In this document: piece by piece, positions 28,226-37,391 of the stretch
Position numbering within the stretch: position 1 is the first letter of the stretch
Layout: each line of letters begins with the position of its first letter
Assembly: GCA_963805445.1 (NCBI GenBank)
Contig: CAWDUI010000038.1
Location: 434,001 to 498,000, forward strand
Length of the DNA: 64,000 nt
Source: JAENVT01 sp963805445
GTDB lineage: Bacteria; Actinomycetota; Acidimicrobiia; Acidimicrobiales; Ilumatobacteraceae
Reading direction: 5' to 3'
The notes under the pieces: model-generated
What the model saw: the letters and a program-made list of their open reading frames with translations, nothing else
What the model was told of the DNA's origin: nothing
Databases searched by the model: none
Made by a program: the position numbers and the translations under genes

Positions 28226-28647
28226 CCGGCCTGAGCCACCAGCGAACGCGAGCGCGGCGAGCTCCTCGGTGAGAATGGAGGCGGTCGCGGCGCGATCGGT
28301 GCCGGGCAGGATCGGCAGCGTCATCACGATGACGGTGCCGCCACCCGGGCGCGGCACGGCTCGAAGGTACGCCCCACCTTCGCGACCCGGCGCGACCTCA
28401 CGCAGGAAGTCGACCGTTCTGGCGGAGGGATCAACAGGGACTCGAATCGGGAAGCGCTGGTCTGCCTTCGTGCCGACCCATCCTGATGTGGCATCCCCGT
28501 CGACCACATCGACGAAACCGGGCGCCCACCGGGGCAGGAGCCGCGCGTGTCGGCGAGCACGTCGATGACTGCCTCGGGTTGCACGTCGGTCTCTATCGAC
28601 TGCGTCTCGGTGCGTGCCCTATCTCGAGCGGCTACGGGGTCGGCCAT
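28222..28647 (-). CDS. SRPBCC-family protein (two compensating frameshifts)
   Basis: The gene starts at the ATG at 28647 (MADPVAARDRARTETQSIET). A frame change near 28530 leads to VVDGDATSGWVGTKADQRF, DFLREVAPGREGGAYLRAV and TVIVMTLPILPG, the typical beta-sheet/helix order of SRPBCC (START-like) lipid- or ligand-binding proteins. Near 28240 a second frame change would restore the original frame and a stop at 28222-28224. Start and stop are in the same frame, which supports two compensating indels and a protein of about 140 residues. As written, the frame runs into the carboxypeptidase, which I regard as an artefact. Confidence 0.65.
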
Positions 28648-28679
28648 GACACCGATGTTACCGAGGACGGTCGGCATCC

Positions 28680-31267
28680 TCAGGTCGGTGTGGCCGCGGG
28701 CCGGCTGGTGCGAGCCTTGTAGATCTCGAACCAGGCAACGCCGATGAACCCGGCGACGACTGCGACGAGCCAGTCGAGGGGTCGCATCGGGCCGAAGTTG
28801 AACGCGGTCCTGAGCCGGTGGACGCTGAGCAACACGACCAGCCAGACCCCGGCCAACCCCAGGATCCACTTCAGGGTTCGGTTCTTGCGCTGCCGGATCG
28901 CCTGCCAGATGGAGAGCCGCCACGACCGGTTCACCAGGATCAGTGCGAGGTTCCCGACGACCAGTGTGGCGAACGTGACGGAGCGCACGACATCGTCGGG
29001 GCGGTCGCCGAGCACGCCCCACAGGTAGACAGCAACACGGCCAGAAGCACCGACAAACCTTGCAGCGCGGCGATCGTCAGCACCCGCTTCCCGAACATCG
29101 GCTCGGCGGCAGGCCGCGGCGGAACGTCCATGATCTTCGGGTCGATCTCCTCGGATTCGAACACGATCGAGCACGCCGGATCGATGATCAGTTCGAGGAA
29201 GGCGATCTGGACAGGCAGGAGCACCAACGGCCAGCCGTTGACGAACACTGGGATCAGCGACATACCGAAGATCGGCACGTGGACAGCGATGATGTACGAC
29301 ATCGCCTTGCGGAGGTTGTCGAAGATCCCCCGTCCCTGCCGAACGCCACCGGCGATCGAGGCGAAGTCGTCGTCGGTGATCACCAGCCCGGCTGACTCAC
29401 GAGCGACGTCGGTGCCGCGTGCACCCATCGCGATGCCGATATCGGCGGCGCGCAGCGCTGGAGCGTCGTTGACCCCGTCACCCGTCATCGCCACCACCTC
29501 ACCGTTGGCTTTGAGGGCGCGGATCAGTTGCAGCTTCTGTTCCGGGATCATGCGCGCGAACACACTGACCGTGCGGATCCGTTCGGCAAGCTGGTCGACG
29601 CTCATCGCTTCCAACTCCGGGCCGGTGATGCATCCGCCGGCGTGGTCCAGGCCGATCTCACGAGCGATCGCCAACGCCGTGCCCGGATAGTCGCCGGTGA
29701 TCATCATCACTCGGATCCCGGCGCTGCGGCAGTCGGCCACGGCCTCGGCGACGCCTGGGCGCACGGGATCCTGCAGCCCAGCGAGGCCGAGGTACTCGAA
29801 GTCGAAGTCGTGCTGTTCGCTGGGCAAACCGGAGTCGCCGCTGAACCGGGCTCGGGCGACAGCCAACACGCGCAGGCCGCCGGCCGTGGCCTCCTCGACC
29901 TGTTCGATCACCGCCGTGGATTCCTCCGGGGTGAGGTGGCACAGGTCGGCGACAGCTTCCGGAGCGCCTTTGGCGGCGATGACGTAGTGCGTGAGATCGG
30001 GCGAGCGCCACACCTGCGACAGGGCCAACAGTGATTCCGACAACGGGTACTCGCGCACGAGTTCCCACCCGGCGTGCACGTGCTCGGTGTCGGCGAGGTA
30101 GGTCTCGATGAGATGCCGAAACGCACGATCCATCGGGTCGAAGGGATCGACCGACGATGCCAGGTTGGCGAACTCGGCAATCTCGTGGAACCGCTCGGGG
30201 ATCGGACCGCCGTCGATGACGTGGACCAGTCCGCCGACGGCGAGTTGGCGCACGGTCATGCTGTTCATCGTCAGCGTGCCGGTCTTGTCGACACAGATGG
30301 CCGTGGCCGAGCCGAGCGTCTCGATCACCGGTGCCCGCCGGGTCAACACGTGACGCTGCGACATCCTCCACGCCCCGAGTGCCAGAAACACGGTCAGTAC
30401 GACGGGGAACTCTTCGGGCAGCAGCGCCATTGCGGTGCCGATGCCTGCGAGCACACCTTCCAGCCAGTGATGTCGGGTCAGGCCGAACACGACGATGACG
30501 AGCGCGGCAGCCACGATGCTCGCCGCGGCAATGACGCGCACGAGACGACCGACCTCGCGCTGCAGCGGGGTGTTCTCCTGCTCGATCGAACGCAGTGCGG
30601 TTCCGATCCGGCCCAACTCGGTGCGGGCGCCCGTCGACTGCGTGACCGCGGTGCCGTGACCCTTGACGACGAGGGTTCCGGAGAAGACCCACGGCGTCGC
30701 GTCACCCCCCGCTCGACCCATCTCCATCGTGTTCGAATCCCCGGCGAACCGGGCCTTGCGCACCGGCACCGACTCCCCGGTCAGGGCCGACTCGTCCACG
30801 GAGAAGTTCACACAATCGATCAGGACGGCATCGGCAGGGACCCGATCACCTTCGGCGAGCACGACGACATCGCCGCGCACGACCTCGCGTCCGGCGACCC
30901 TGGACTGCTGGCCGTCACGTACGACGAGGGCCCGGGGCGAGGACAGATCGCGGAGGGCGGCAAGGGCGTTCTCGGTCTTGTGCTCCTGATAGATCGAGAT
31001 GACGATGACGATGACGACGAACGACATCAAGATGAAACCGTCGAGCGGCTCCGAGAGCAGGAAGTTCACCGTCCCGGCCCCGAGCAACAACAGCAGCATC
31101 GGTTGGCTGACCACTTCCCAGGCTTGCTGGACGAGGTTGCGCTTCTTTGCGGTTGGCAACTCGTTCGGCCCGTCCGCGGCCAACCGTCGAGCCGCTTCCT
31201 CCGAGGTGATGCCGACGAGCGACGCACCTCGAACTTGCGAGGTCGCATCACCCATCTGCTGCATCAT
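28680..31267 (-). CDS. Cation-transporting P-type ATPase, P2-like (one frameshift)
   Basis: This protein of about 860 residues starts at one of several Met codons around 31267. After an N-terminal cation-ATPase domain (GITSEEAARRLAADGPNELP), the actuator TGES motif is in DESALTGESVPV. The phosphorylation site is AICVDKTGTLTMNSM, and hinge motifs are MITGDYPGTALAI and AMTGDGVNDAPALRAADIGIAMG. The membrane helix ALLPEEFPVVLTVFLALG carries a PEE motif rather than the CPx of heavy-metal pumps, so a calcium- or monovalent-cation-like substrate is likelier. A frame change near 29030 joins to the last helices (SVTFATLVVGNLALILVN through LVAVVAGFIGVAWFEIYKA), ending at 28680. Confidence 0.85.
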
Positions 31268-31310
31268 CACATTGCACAGAGCCTTGCTGGCACGAGTGGC
31301 TTGGCCGATG

Positions 31311-31559
31311 TCATTGCTGGTACCCCTCGACGACATCTGGTGCACGTACACCGCTGAAATCGGCGTCGAGCCCGGCCTCGCGGCGTGCTCGGCGTTGGCG
31401 TAGCAGATCCCAGCACTGGTCGAGCCGTACCTCGATGCCACGGAGATGGGCCTCGTCGGCATCGCTCAACGGAGAACCGGGCGTTGCCTTGTGCTCGAGG
31501 TGGTGCTCCTCGTCGACCAGTGAGTTGATCCGAGCGATCAAGTCGTCATCGATGTTCAT
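31311..31559 (-). CDS. DUF2630 family protein
   Basis: This 82-residue all-helical protein starts MNIDDDLIARINSLVDEEHHLE. It contains LSDADEAHLRGIEVRLDQCWDLLRQRRARREAG, the core of DUF2630, an actinobacterial family of unknown role. Its ATG lies 14 bp inside the end of the GNAT-MFS gene, so it is translationally coupled to it. A short gap precedes the ATPase. Confidence 0.85.
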   Translation of the reverse strand: MNIDDDLIARINSLVDEEHHLEHKATPGSPLSDADEAHLRGIEVRLDQCWDLLRQRRARREAGLDADFSGVRAPDVVEGYQQ

Positions 31560-33381
31560 TCGAACCCCTCTCAGGACCGCCTTGCTCCGACGGAGTTTGT
31601 TCGCCGTCCATCGTACGGCCCTCCGGCGTCGGTCCGGCTGTGACGGGCGCGACGTCGGTGGTCGCGCTGGCCGCCATCATGCGGCGCGAGGTGAGCAGCA
31701 AGACGGCGAAGGCGATGCCGCCCACCACCGCGAAGGCCACGCGGAGGTCAAGCCATTCGGCGATCGCGCCGACGCTGACGGCCGTGAGCATCGCGCCGAG
31801 GCGTTGACCGAGCAGCATCGAGCCCAGGCCGGTGCCGGCCGACACGCCTGGTAGACGGGCGGCCGTCGCGTAGAGCTGCGGGAAGACCACCGAGAGGCCG
31901 AGGCCCCACACGACGAGACCGGCAAGCGCCACCGCGCCGACGGGAGCGGTCACGGTGGCGAGGGCGCCCACGCCGACGAGGCTGATGGCCCATGTGAACA
32001 GCCGTCGCTCGCCGATGCGGTCGAGCACGTGGTCGCCGCCGAGCCGTCCGACCAACATCGCGCCGGCACATGCCATCGTGCCGAAGCCGCTGGCTCGTCC
32101 GAACTCGAACACGTCGCGCATCATCACGGCCGACCAGTCGTTCGGCATGACTTCCAGCCCGACCGCGCCCAGAGCGGCGAGGCCCATGAGGACGGTCACC
32201 GCGGTCAACCGCTTGCGCGGGGCCGACGTGGCTTCGTCACCGAGTGCCGCCGCGTTGGGGGGCGGGTCGACCGCAACCAGCCAACGCCGCACCAACGAGA
32301 CGGTGACGAACAAGATGGCTCCGACGACCAGCAACTGGCCGCGCACGCTGGCGCCGGCAGCCGACGCAGCCGAGCCGACCAGCGCGCCACCGGTGAACCC
32401 GAGGCTCCACATGGCATGCAGGCGGTTCATGATCGAGCGGCCGAGTCGCTGCTGCACGATCACGCCCTGAGCATTCATCGCCACGTCGTTGCACACGTCG
32501 AGCAGGCCCAGGCTGGTCAACAGCAGCAGCAACACCACGGCCGAGGGGGCGAATGCGATCAGGGGCATGCCGACAGAGAGCGCCGTGGCCCCAATGGTCA
32601 GCACCCGCCGGCTTCCGAGTCGGTCCATCACCTTGCCGACGACCAGCGCCCCGAAGATTCCGCCGAGGCCGCCACCGAGCAGCGTCGCTCCGAGTCCGGC
32701 ATTGCCGAGACCGAGGTGATCGCGGATCTCGGGGATGCGCGGCAGCCAGTTCGAGAACGTCGCGCCGTTGACGAAGAAGAGGACTGCGACCGCGGCAGCG
32801 GAGTATCGAGTGCGCGGCCGGTGAGCGGCTTGGGCCTGCCACTCGGCACGCGTGACGGCGTACTCGACATCGCCCTCCTCGTCGCCGGGGATTCGTACCG
32901 GCCAATCGGCGTGAAAGGTTCGAACGAGGTGCATTCCGGATTTCTCCATCACCCGCCGCGACGCGCCGTTGACCGTCATCGTCTCGGCGACCACACGCTG
33001 TACGCGGTCCGACGCGAAACCCATCTCGATCAACGCCCGCGATCCCTCGGTGGCGTATCCCTTGCCCCAGCAACTGGCAACGAGCCGGTACCCCAGTTCC
33101 GGCTCGTCTCGCGGGCTGCCTTCATGCGGACGGAAGTGGAACCAGCCGAGGAATGCTCCGGTCTTACGCTCGATCGCCGCCCAGAAGCCGTAGATGTCGT
33201 GTGGCTCGTAGTGCGAGAGCCACCATTCGATCGTCTCGACCGAGCTCTCACGCGTCACCGGCTCACCGTCCTCGATGAACCGCCGCACCTCGGGATCGCT
33301 GTCGAGGGCCAGCAGATCGTCGGCGTCGTCCAAGGTGAAGCGGCGCAGCAGCAGTCGGTCCGTCGTCAGCAACACCTCCAC
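31546..33381 (-). CDS. GNAT acetyltransferase fused to an MFS transporter
   Basis: This single 611-residue frame starts at a GTG at 33381. Residues 1-185 are a RimJ/RimL-type GNAT domain: TDRLLLRRFTLDDADDLLAL, then PELGYRLVASCWGKGYATEGSRALIEMGF, and MTVNGASRRVMEKSGMHLVRTF. Residues 190-600 are an MFS transporter with twelve hydrophobic segments and the opening FFVNGATFSNWLPRIPEIRD typical of YbjJ-like transporters. No start codon lies in frame near the junction (VTRAEWQAQAAHRPRTRYSAAAV), nor any nearby stop in other frames. A genuine fusion is therefore possible, though many genes nearby carry frameshifts. No substrate can be inferred. Confidence 0.8.
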   Translation of the reverse strand: MEVLLTTDRLLLRRFTLDDADDLLALDSDPEVRRFIEDGEPVTRESSVETIEWWLSHYEPHDIYGFWAAIERKTGAFLGWFHFRPHEGSPRDEPELGYRLVASCWGKGYATEGSRALIEMGFASDRVQRVVAETMTVNGASRRVMEKSGMHLVRTFHADWPVRIPGDEEGDVEYAVTRAEWQAQAAHRPRTRYSAAAVAVLFFVNGATFSNWLPRIPEIRDHLGLGNAGLGATLLGGGLGGIFGALVVGKVMDRLGSRRVLTIGATALSVGMPLIAFAPSAVVLLLLLTSLGLLDVCNDVAMNAQGVIVQQRLGRSIMNRLHAMWSLGFTGGALVGSAASAAGASVRGQLLVVGAILFVTVSLVRRWLVAVDPPPNAAALGDEATSAPRKRLTAVTVLMGLAALGAVGLEVMPNDWSAVMMRDVFEFGRASGFGTMACAGAMLVGRLGGDHVLDRIGERRLFTWAISLVGVGALATVTAPVGAVALAGLVVWGLGLSVVFPQLYATAARLPGVSAGTGLGSMLLGQRLGAMLTAVSVGAIAEWLDLRVAFAVVGGIAFAVLLLTSRRMMAASATTDVAPVTAGPTPEGRTMDGEQTPSEQGGPERGSNEHR

Positions 33382-33398
33382 GTGCTCAGTCTCGCACG

Positions 33399-33434
33399 GA
33401 AGCGATTCCGGCCTGGTTGTGCCGGAATCGCTTC
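33399..33434. terminator. Stem-loop terminator between SgcJ-like and GNAT-MFS genes
   Basis: The perfect 14-bp arms GAAGCGATTCCGGC (33399-33412) and GCCGGAATCGCTTC (33421-33434) have an 8-base loop. It lies just after the stop of the SgcJ-like gene and before the GNAT-MFS start, all on the minus strand. No U tract follows, as elsewhere in this genome. Confidence 0.75.
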
Positions 33435-33447
33435 GATGCGTTGGATG

Positions 33448-33867
33448 TCATGCAGACTCGCGAACGAGGGTGTTGTGGAACGCCGCGATCGACCAGCGAC
33501 CGTCATCCTCGGTGATGACGGTCGTGATCCTCGACTGGTTCGTCCCCTGCAGTGGCCCGGTCGGCGCAACCAATGTCGACGTGGTCACTGCCACGACGCA
33601 TCCAGGAGCCACCAAGCGCGCCATGCCGACCTGATAGCGGACGGTGCTACCGGCATAGATGGATTCGAACAGCGCCTGATGGCTGCGGGCAATGGCAGCG
33701 GGATCGCCGCGGTGATGTTCTCCGCGAATGTTGACGAAGTCTGTGTCGTCGGAGAACTCGCGACCGAAGGCCGCGCCGTCGGCTTCGTTCCATGCTCGCT
33801 GCAACTGGTCGAAGTGAGCCGTCGCGATCGACATCGGGTCGATCGATGTGAGGAGTGAGGCTGGCAT
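33448..33867 (-). CDS. SgcJ/EcaC-type NTF2-fold protein
   Basis: This 139-residue protein starts at the ATG at 33867, overlapping the upstream gene's stop (TGATG). SIATAHFDQLQRAWNEADGAAFGREFSDDTDFVNIRGEHHRGDPAAIARSHQALFESIYAGSTVRYQV is the SgcJ/EcaC-type version of the NTF2 fold. DDGRWSIAAFHNTLV closes the barrel. The function is unknown; it may be a small oxidoreductase-associated or hydrolase-like protein. It is co-transcribed with the membrane protein from the promoter near 34650. Confidence 0.8.
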   Translation of the reverse strand: MPASLLTSIDPMSIATAHFDQLQRAWNEADGAAFGREFSDDTDFVNIRGEHHRGDPAAIARSHQALFESIYAGSTVRYQVGMARLVAPGCVVAVTTSTLVAPTGPLQGTNQSRITTVITEDDGRWSIAAFHNTLVRESA

Positions 33868-34592
33868 CACGCCTCCCGCGAGCGCACGAGGCGGAGGCCC
33901 GTGGTGGCCAGGAACGCGAGCCACACCACGAACCCGAGGCCGGCGAGCCCGAACAGCGGCATGGAATCGCCCGCGGCGATCGATGGCCCGGCAACCGCCC
34001 CGATCGCGAGCAGGCCGGAGCCGAGGGGGGCGAGCCGCCGGAATGCGCCAGGCGTGATGCCCGCGGCGACGCCTGCCCACGCCAGGCCCAGCAGGGCTGC
34101 GGCGATCGACAGATCGAGCACGGTGAACACGCTGTTGTGCAAGGCCCAGAGCGCCTCGATGGCACCGATGTCTGGCTTCGAGCGGGTGGCGGCGACCGAC
34201 AATGCCTGTTCGCTCCCGACGACGATCGCAAACAGGGCCATGATGCCGGTCGCGCCGACCAGGCCGGTGATCGCCCAACCCCGGCGCGCACTGGCGACGA
34301 GGCGTCGCATGGCGCCACCGAGGAAGACGAACATCCCGATGGCGCTGAGCACGTAGCTGGCGACGAGCACGAAGGTGATTGCCCGGTGGTCGGCGTAGTG
34401 GGAGAGCACGTCGGCGCTCGAGGCCCCGTTGCTCGGCGCCGAGGCGCCGCGGATGATGTTCTGGGCGACCACGGTGGCGGCGAATGTGATCGCACCCGTT
34501 CCTGCCAGTCGGGGAGTGATGTCGCCGAACGCGCGCCTCGGCGGATGGTCCGCGCGGGCGGGATCAGTGCTGAACTCGATGGTGTTGGACAT
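33867..34592 (-). CDS. Six- to seven-helix membrane protein under TetR control
   Basis: This 241-residue protein has a soluble head (MSNTIEFSTDPARADHPPRR). Hydrophobic segments follow: ITFAATVVAQNII, FVLVASYVLSAIGMFVFLGG, TGLVGATGIMALFAIVVGS, FTVLDLSIAAALLGLAWAGV, LGSGLLAIGAVAGPSIAAG and LAGLGFVVWLAFLATTGL. No characterised family was recognised. It is divergent from the TetR regulator gene with a promoter between them. The TetR repressor is therefore a likely local regulator. Confidence 0.75.
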   Translation of the reverse strand: MSNTIEFSTDPARADHPPRRAFGDITPRLAGTGAITFAATVVAQNIIRGASAPSNGASSADVLSHYADHRAITFVLVASYVLSAIGMFVFLGGAMRRLVASARRGWAITGLVGATGIMALFAIVVGSEQALSVAATRSKPDIGAIEALWALHNSVFTVLDLSIAAALLGLAWAGVAAGITPGAFRRLAPLGSGLLAIGAVAGPSIAAGDSMPLFGLAGLGFVVWLAFLATTGLRLVRSREA

Positions 34593-34642
34593 GTGAGGTC
34601 TCTCTTTCTGTTGAGTTGTTGTTGTGTCTAGTGACTGGAACG

Positions 34643-34670
34643 ACTATAAAGTAAATAGATCAGTTGTCAA
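34643..34670 (-). promoter_or_regulatory. Sigma70-type promoter for the membrane protein gene
   Basis: On the minus strand, TTGACA (34665-34670) and TATAGT (34643-34648) are separated by 16 bases. Transcription would start near 34635, about 43 bp before the ATG at 34592. The region is the most AT-rich stretch nearby and lies between divergent genes, one encoding TetR, so it is also a likely operator site. Confidence 0.65.
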
Positions 34671-34686
34671 GTGATAGACAGGGAAC

Positions 34687-35316
34687 ATGTCCGAGAAGCC
34701 ACCCAGCCTGCGGGAACGCCAGGCGCAGCTCACGCAGTCGGAGATCCTCAAGGCGGCGCGGCGTCTCTTCGCCGAGCGGGGATACACCCGCACGAGCGTG
34801 CGCGACATTGCCGAGGCGGCGGCCGTGTCGGCGCAGACCGTGTACGACAGCATCGGGAGCAAGCAGGCGCTGGTCGCCAAGCTCAACGACCTGATCGATG
34901 CCGAGGCAGGTGTCGCTGCGATCGCCGCCGCGGCGGCGCAGTCGAGCGACCCGTGCGACATCGCCGCGACGCCGGCCAAGATCACCCGGTCGATCGTCGA
35001 GAACTGCGGCGACATCGTGCACGCCCTCGTCACCGGCGCCGCCGCCGAGCCCGATCTCGTCGTCGCGCTCGCCGAGGGTCAGATCCGTCACCTCGACGGG
35101 GCCCGCATGATCGTCGGTTTGCTGCAGCAAATGGGAGCGCTCGACGACTCCGTCGAGGTCGAAGCAGCCGTCGACACCCTCGCCGCGGTCTCCGACTTCC
35201 GGTTCGCCCTCTTGTTGCGCGACAGCTATGGCTGGTCGCTCGACCGCATCGAGTCGTGGATCGCCGGCAGCGCCCAGACCCTGCTTCTCCGACACGGCTG
35301 CGCGAAGGTCACGTGA
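34687..35316 (+). CDS. TetR-family transcriptional regulator
   Basis: This 209-residue protein starts at the ATG at 34687. The N-terminal helix-turn-helix is LTQSEILKAARRLFAERGYTRTSVRDIAEAAAVSAQTVYDSIGSKQALV (residues 15-62). The rest is a helical ligand-binding domain with AAEPDLVVALAEGQIRHLDGARMIVGLL and DFRFALLLRDSYGWSLDRIESW. It probably represses the divergent membrane-protein operon and itself. The ankyrin-repeat gene overlaps its stop by one base (TGATG). Confidence 0.9.
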   Translation: MSEKPPSLRERQAQLTQSEILKAARRLFAERGYTRTSVRDIAEAAAVSAQTVYDSIGSKQALVAKLNDLIDAEAGVAAIAAAAAQSSDPCDIAATPAKITRSIVENCGDIVHALVTGAAAEPDLVVALAEGQIRHLDGARMIVGLLQQMGALDDSVEVEAAVDTLAAVSDFRFALLLRDSYGWSLDRIESWIAGSAQTLLLRHGCAKVT

Positions 35317-35930
35317 TGGACACGCCGCTGATCCAGGTGATGCGGGCAATCGCTCGTGGTGACCGGGAGATCGCCGCAGGGCTGTTGGCCGGCACACCAG
35401 AGTTGGCCACGGCCCGACTGCGGCGCGGTGCGACACGAGCGACGTCGGAGGAGTTCTTCCTCGACGAGGTGAGAGCACACATCTATGCCGGCGACACCGC
35501 GTTGCACGCGGCAGCGTTTGCCTACGACTCGGGGGTGGCCCGCAAGCTCGTCGCGGCCGGCGCCGACGTACGGGCCGCCAATCGACGTGGAGCCGAGCCG
35601 CTGCATTCCGCGGCCAACGGAGCACCCGGTTCGCCGACCTGGAACCCTCGGAGTCAGGCCGCGATCATCGCCTATCTCGTCGAGGCCGGGGCAGACCCGA
35701 ACGCGACCGCGTCCGGGGGCGTCACTCCGCTGCATCGCGCGGTCCGCAATCGATGTACGCCGGCGGTGCGCGCCCTCTTGGCGGCCGGCGCCGACCCGCA
35801 TCAGATCAACGACAGCGGCTCGACCGCGTTTGCGCTTGCCGAGTGGACCACCGGTCGCAGCGGAAGTGGCTCCGCCGAGGCCAAGCGGGAGCAGGCCAAC
35901 ATCATTCGTCTGCTCGCGGAGGTTCGCTGA
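35316..35930 (+). CDS. Ankyrin-repeat protein
   Basis: This 204-residue protein has four ankyrin-type repeats: GDTALHAAAFAYDSGVARKLVAAGADVRAANRRG, AEPLHSAANG...IIAYLVEAGADPNATASGG, VTPLHRAVRNRCTPAVRALLAAGADPHQINDSG and STAFALAEWTTG. The first 60 residues include a helical cap (LIQVMRAIARGDREIAAGLLAG). Such proteins mediate protein contacts; the partner is unknown. It is coupled to the TetR gene through a 1-bp overlap. Confidence 0.85.
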   Translation: MDTPLIQVMRAIARGDREIAAGLLAGTPELATARLRRGATRATSEEFFLDEVRAHIYAGDTALHAAAFAYDSGVARKLVAAGADVRAANRRGAEPLHSAANGAPGSPTWNPRSQAAIIAYLVEAGADPNATASGGVTPLHRAVRNRCTPAVRALLAAGADPHQINDSGSTAFALAEWTTGRSGSGSAEAKREQANIIRLLAEVR

Positions 35931-35968
35931 CCGCCGGCTTCCGCCTCGGCCCAGGTGGTCGGACCGTC

Positions 35969-36625
35969 TCAGGTGACGGCAACAACGCCTCCGGCCGCGT
36001 CCGCGTCGGTGATGAGGCGACGAACCATGTCGCCGACCGGTTGCAGGACCGTTGCGTCGAGTGCGTGGTCGATTCGCCTGCGCGCTTGCCTGCGGTCGGC
36101 CCGAGCAGGTGCGACGACCTCCAGGAGGTGCGCCGGGCCGACCATCGACAGCAACGCCGCAGTCCGCAGATCGAGTTCCGAGTCGCCGGCCGCGGCGACG
36201 CGGAGCGCCGCAACGACCGAGTCGCGTATGTGCAGGCCGATGACCTCGTGATGCGGGCGGAGGCCGCGACTCGATGCGGCCACCACACCCTCCTCGACAA
36301 GGCCTGCCATCGTCGCATCCCAGGTACCCATCCCGAGGTGGTGGGTGAGACCGCGGTCCATGTGTGACAGCACGGCCCTGATCTTCGGGCCTTTCTCGAT
36401 GAGGACCGCGGTTGCCGCAGCCAAGACCTTCGTCTGCGGCTCGGCCCGTCCGGTCACGACCATGCGGTTGGCCCGTCCCGCCGGCTGCACGACATCATCG
36501 AGCACCAGGTCAGCAAGCAGCAGACCGGCCAGGCAGGCGTTCAACGCGCTCCGCTGCCCAATTGCGTGCCGGCCGGACGCAGGATTTATCGCCACCAGGG
36601 CGAGGTCCTCGGCGAGCCGCATCAT
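35969..36625 (-). CDS. GPP34 (GOLPH3-like) family protein
   Basis: This protein of about 218 residues starts at the Met at 36625 (MMRLAEDLALVAINPASGRH). An N-terminal helix bundle contains QRSALNACLAGLLLADLVLDDVV, followed by KTKVLAAATAVLIEKGPKIRAVLSHMDRGLTHHLG-type helices and DSELDLRTAALLSMVGPAHLLEVVAPARADRRQARRRI. This is the GPP34 fold related to the eukaryotic Golgi protein GOLPH3. Bacterial members occur mainly in actinobacteria and their function is unknown. It overlaps the HAD gene by 4 bp. Confidence 0.8.
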   Translation of the reverse strand: MMRLAEDLALVAINPASGRHAIGQRSALNACLAGLLLADLVLDDVVQPAGRANRMVVTGRAEPQTKVLAAATAVLIEKGPKIRAVLSHMDRGLTHHLGMGTWDATMAGLVEEGVVAASSRGLRPHHEVIGLHIRDSVVAALRVAAAGDSELDLRTAALLSMVGPAHLLEVVAPARADRRQARRRIDHALDATVLQPVGDMVRRLITDADAAGGVVAVT

Positions 36626-37278
36626 CCCGGATCCGAGTGAGGCGCTTCCAGGGCAAGGTCGAGCGCGGCGATGGCCTGTTGCGGGCCCGTGACGTGAATC
36701 GCATCCCAACCAGCGTCGCGGGCCCCGGTCACGTTGGCGAGGAAGTCGTCGAGGTACAAGATGCGGTCGGGCGCGACCCCCAGCCGATCGGTGGTCAACT
36801 CATAGATCTCCGGCTCGGGCTTGCGGCACCCCACCTCCGACGAATCGATCACGAGGTCGAAGATCTTGAAGTCGACGTGCTTCTCGATGTGATCCCGGAA
36901 CTCTTTGAAGCTGTTGGTCAGCAGGGCGGTCGTGATGCCCTCCGCGCGCAGCGCGACGATGCGCTTGACCACATCGTCGTGCACTCTGAACACGCCGTCG
37001 AGGATGATGTCGAACTCGTCGCCGCTCAACGTGATTCCCGCCTCGGCGGCCCACGGCTGCACGAGCTCCTGGAATCCCTCGACGGCGATCTCGCCACGTT
37101 CGGCACGATGCCACGGATGGTCGTCGGTCGACACCTCGGGCGGGCCCATCAGCACGTGCAGCAACTCCTCCATGCTCACCCCGTGACGGTCGGCGACTTC
37201 GGTGATGCGGTCGGTGATCGGGCTGATCAGCACACCACCGAAGTCGAACACGACGGCGGAGTAACGGTGAGCGCTCAT
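36622..37278 (-). CDS. HAD-superfamily hydrolase (subfamily IA)
   Basis: This 218-residue protein starts at 37278. The nucleophile Asp is in VVFDFGGVLISP (residues 9-20), the Thr/Ser motif in ITTALLTNSFKEF (near residue 120), the Lys in SEVGCRKPEPEIYEL and the second Asp pair in ILYLDDFLANVTGARDAGW. A helical cap lies between the first and second motifs. It is probably a phosphatase of a small metabolite. Its stop overlaps the GPP34 start. Confidence 0.9.
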   Translation of the reverse strand: MSAHRYSAVVFDFGGVLISPITDRITEVADRHGVSMEELLHVLMGPPEVSTDDHPWHRAERGEIAVEGFQELVQPWAAEAGITLSGDEFDIILDGVFRVHDDVVKRIVALRAEGITTALLTNSFKEFRDHIEKHVDFKIFDLVIDSSEVGCRKPEPEIYELTTDRLGVAPDRILYLDDFLANVTGARDAGWDAIHVTGPQQAIAALDLALEAPHSDPG

Positions 37279-37340
37279 TGCACCATGTCTATCGGACGGG
37301 GCCGACGATGCAATCCCGAGCGGTCAGGCTCGGTCGGGCG

Positions 37341-37369
37341 CGACTTCGGTACTGGCCATACCGAAGTCG
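37341..37369. promoter_or_regulatory. Inverted repeat between HAD and cysteine-synthase-like genes
   Basis: The 11-bp arms CGACTTCGGTA (37341-37351) and TACCGAAGTCG (37359-37369) flank a 7-base spacer. They lie after the cysteine-synthase-like gene and upstream of the HAD gene start, both minus strand. Either a terminator for the former or an operator for the latter is possible. Confidence 0.5.
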
Positions 37370-37391
37370 AACCCAGTGCGCCGCGCTGGGC

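Noticed and set aside
27335..28507. A single frame joining SRPBCC and carboxypeptidase proteins
   Set aside because: The lipoprotein signal begins at a TTG that overlaps a TGA in the phase of the true SRPBCC start. The fusion is better explained by two compensating single-base shifts.
30725..30745. GTTCGAATCCCC, resembling a tRNA T-loop
   Set aside because: It lies in the P-type ATPase coding sequence, and no acceptor stem, D or anticodon arm is present around it.
32029..33858. A 609-codon plus-strand frame
   Set aside because: It is antisense to the GNAT-MFS gene, with low-complexity His/Arg/Glu-rich translation and no domain.
34625..34680. TGTCTA and TAGACA as the arms of a TetR operator
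   Set aside because: The arms are only 6 bp and 44 bp apart, which is too far and too short to support an operator call. The minus-strand promoter is the stronger signal.
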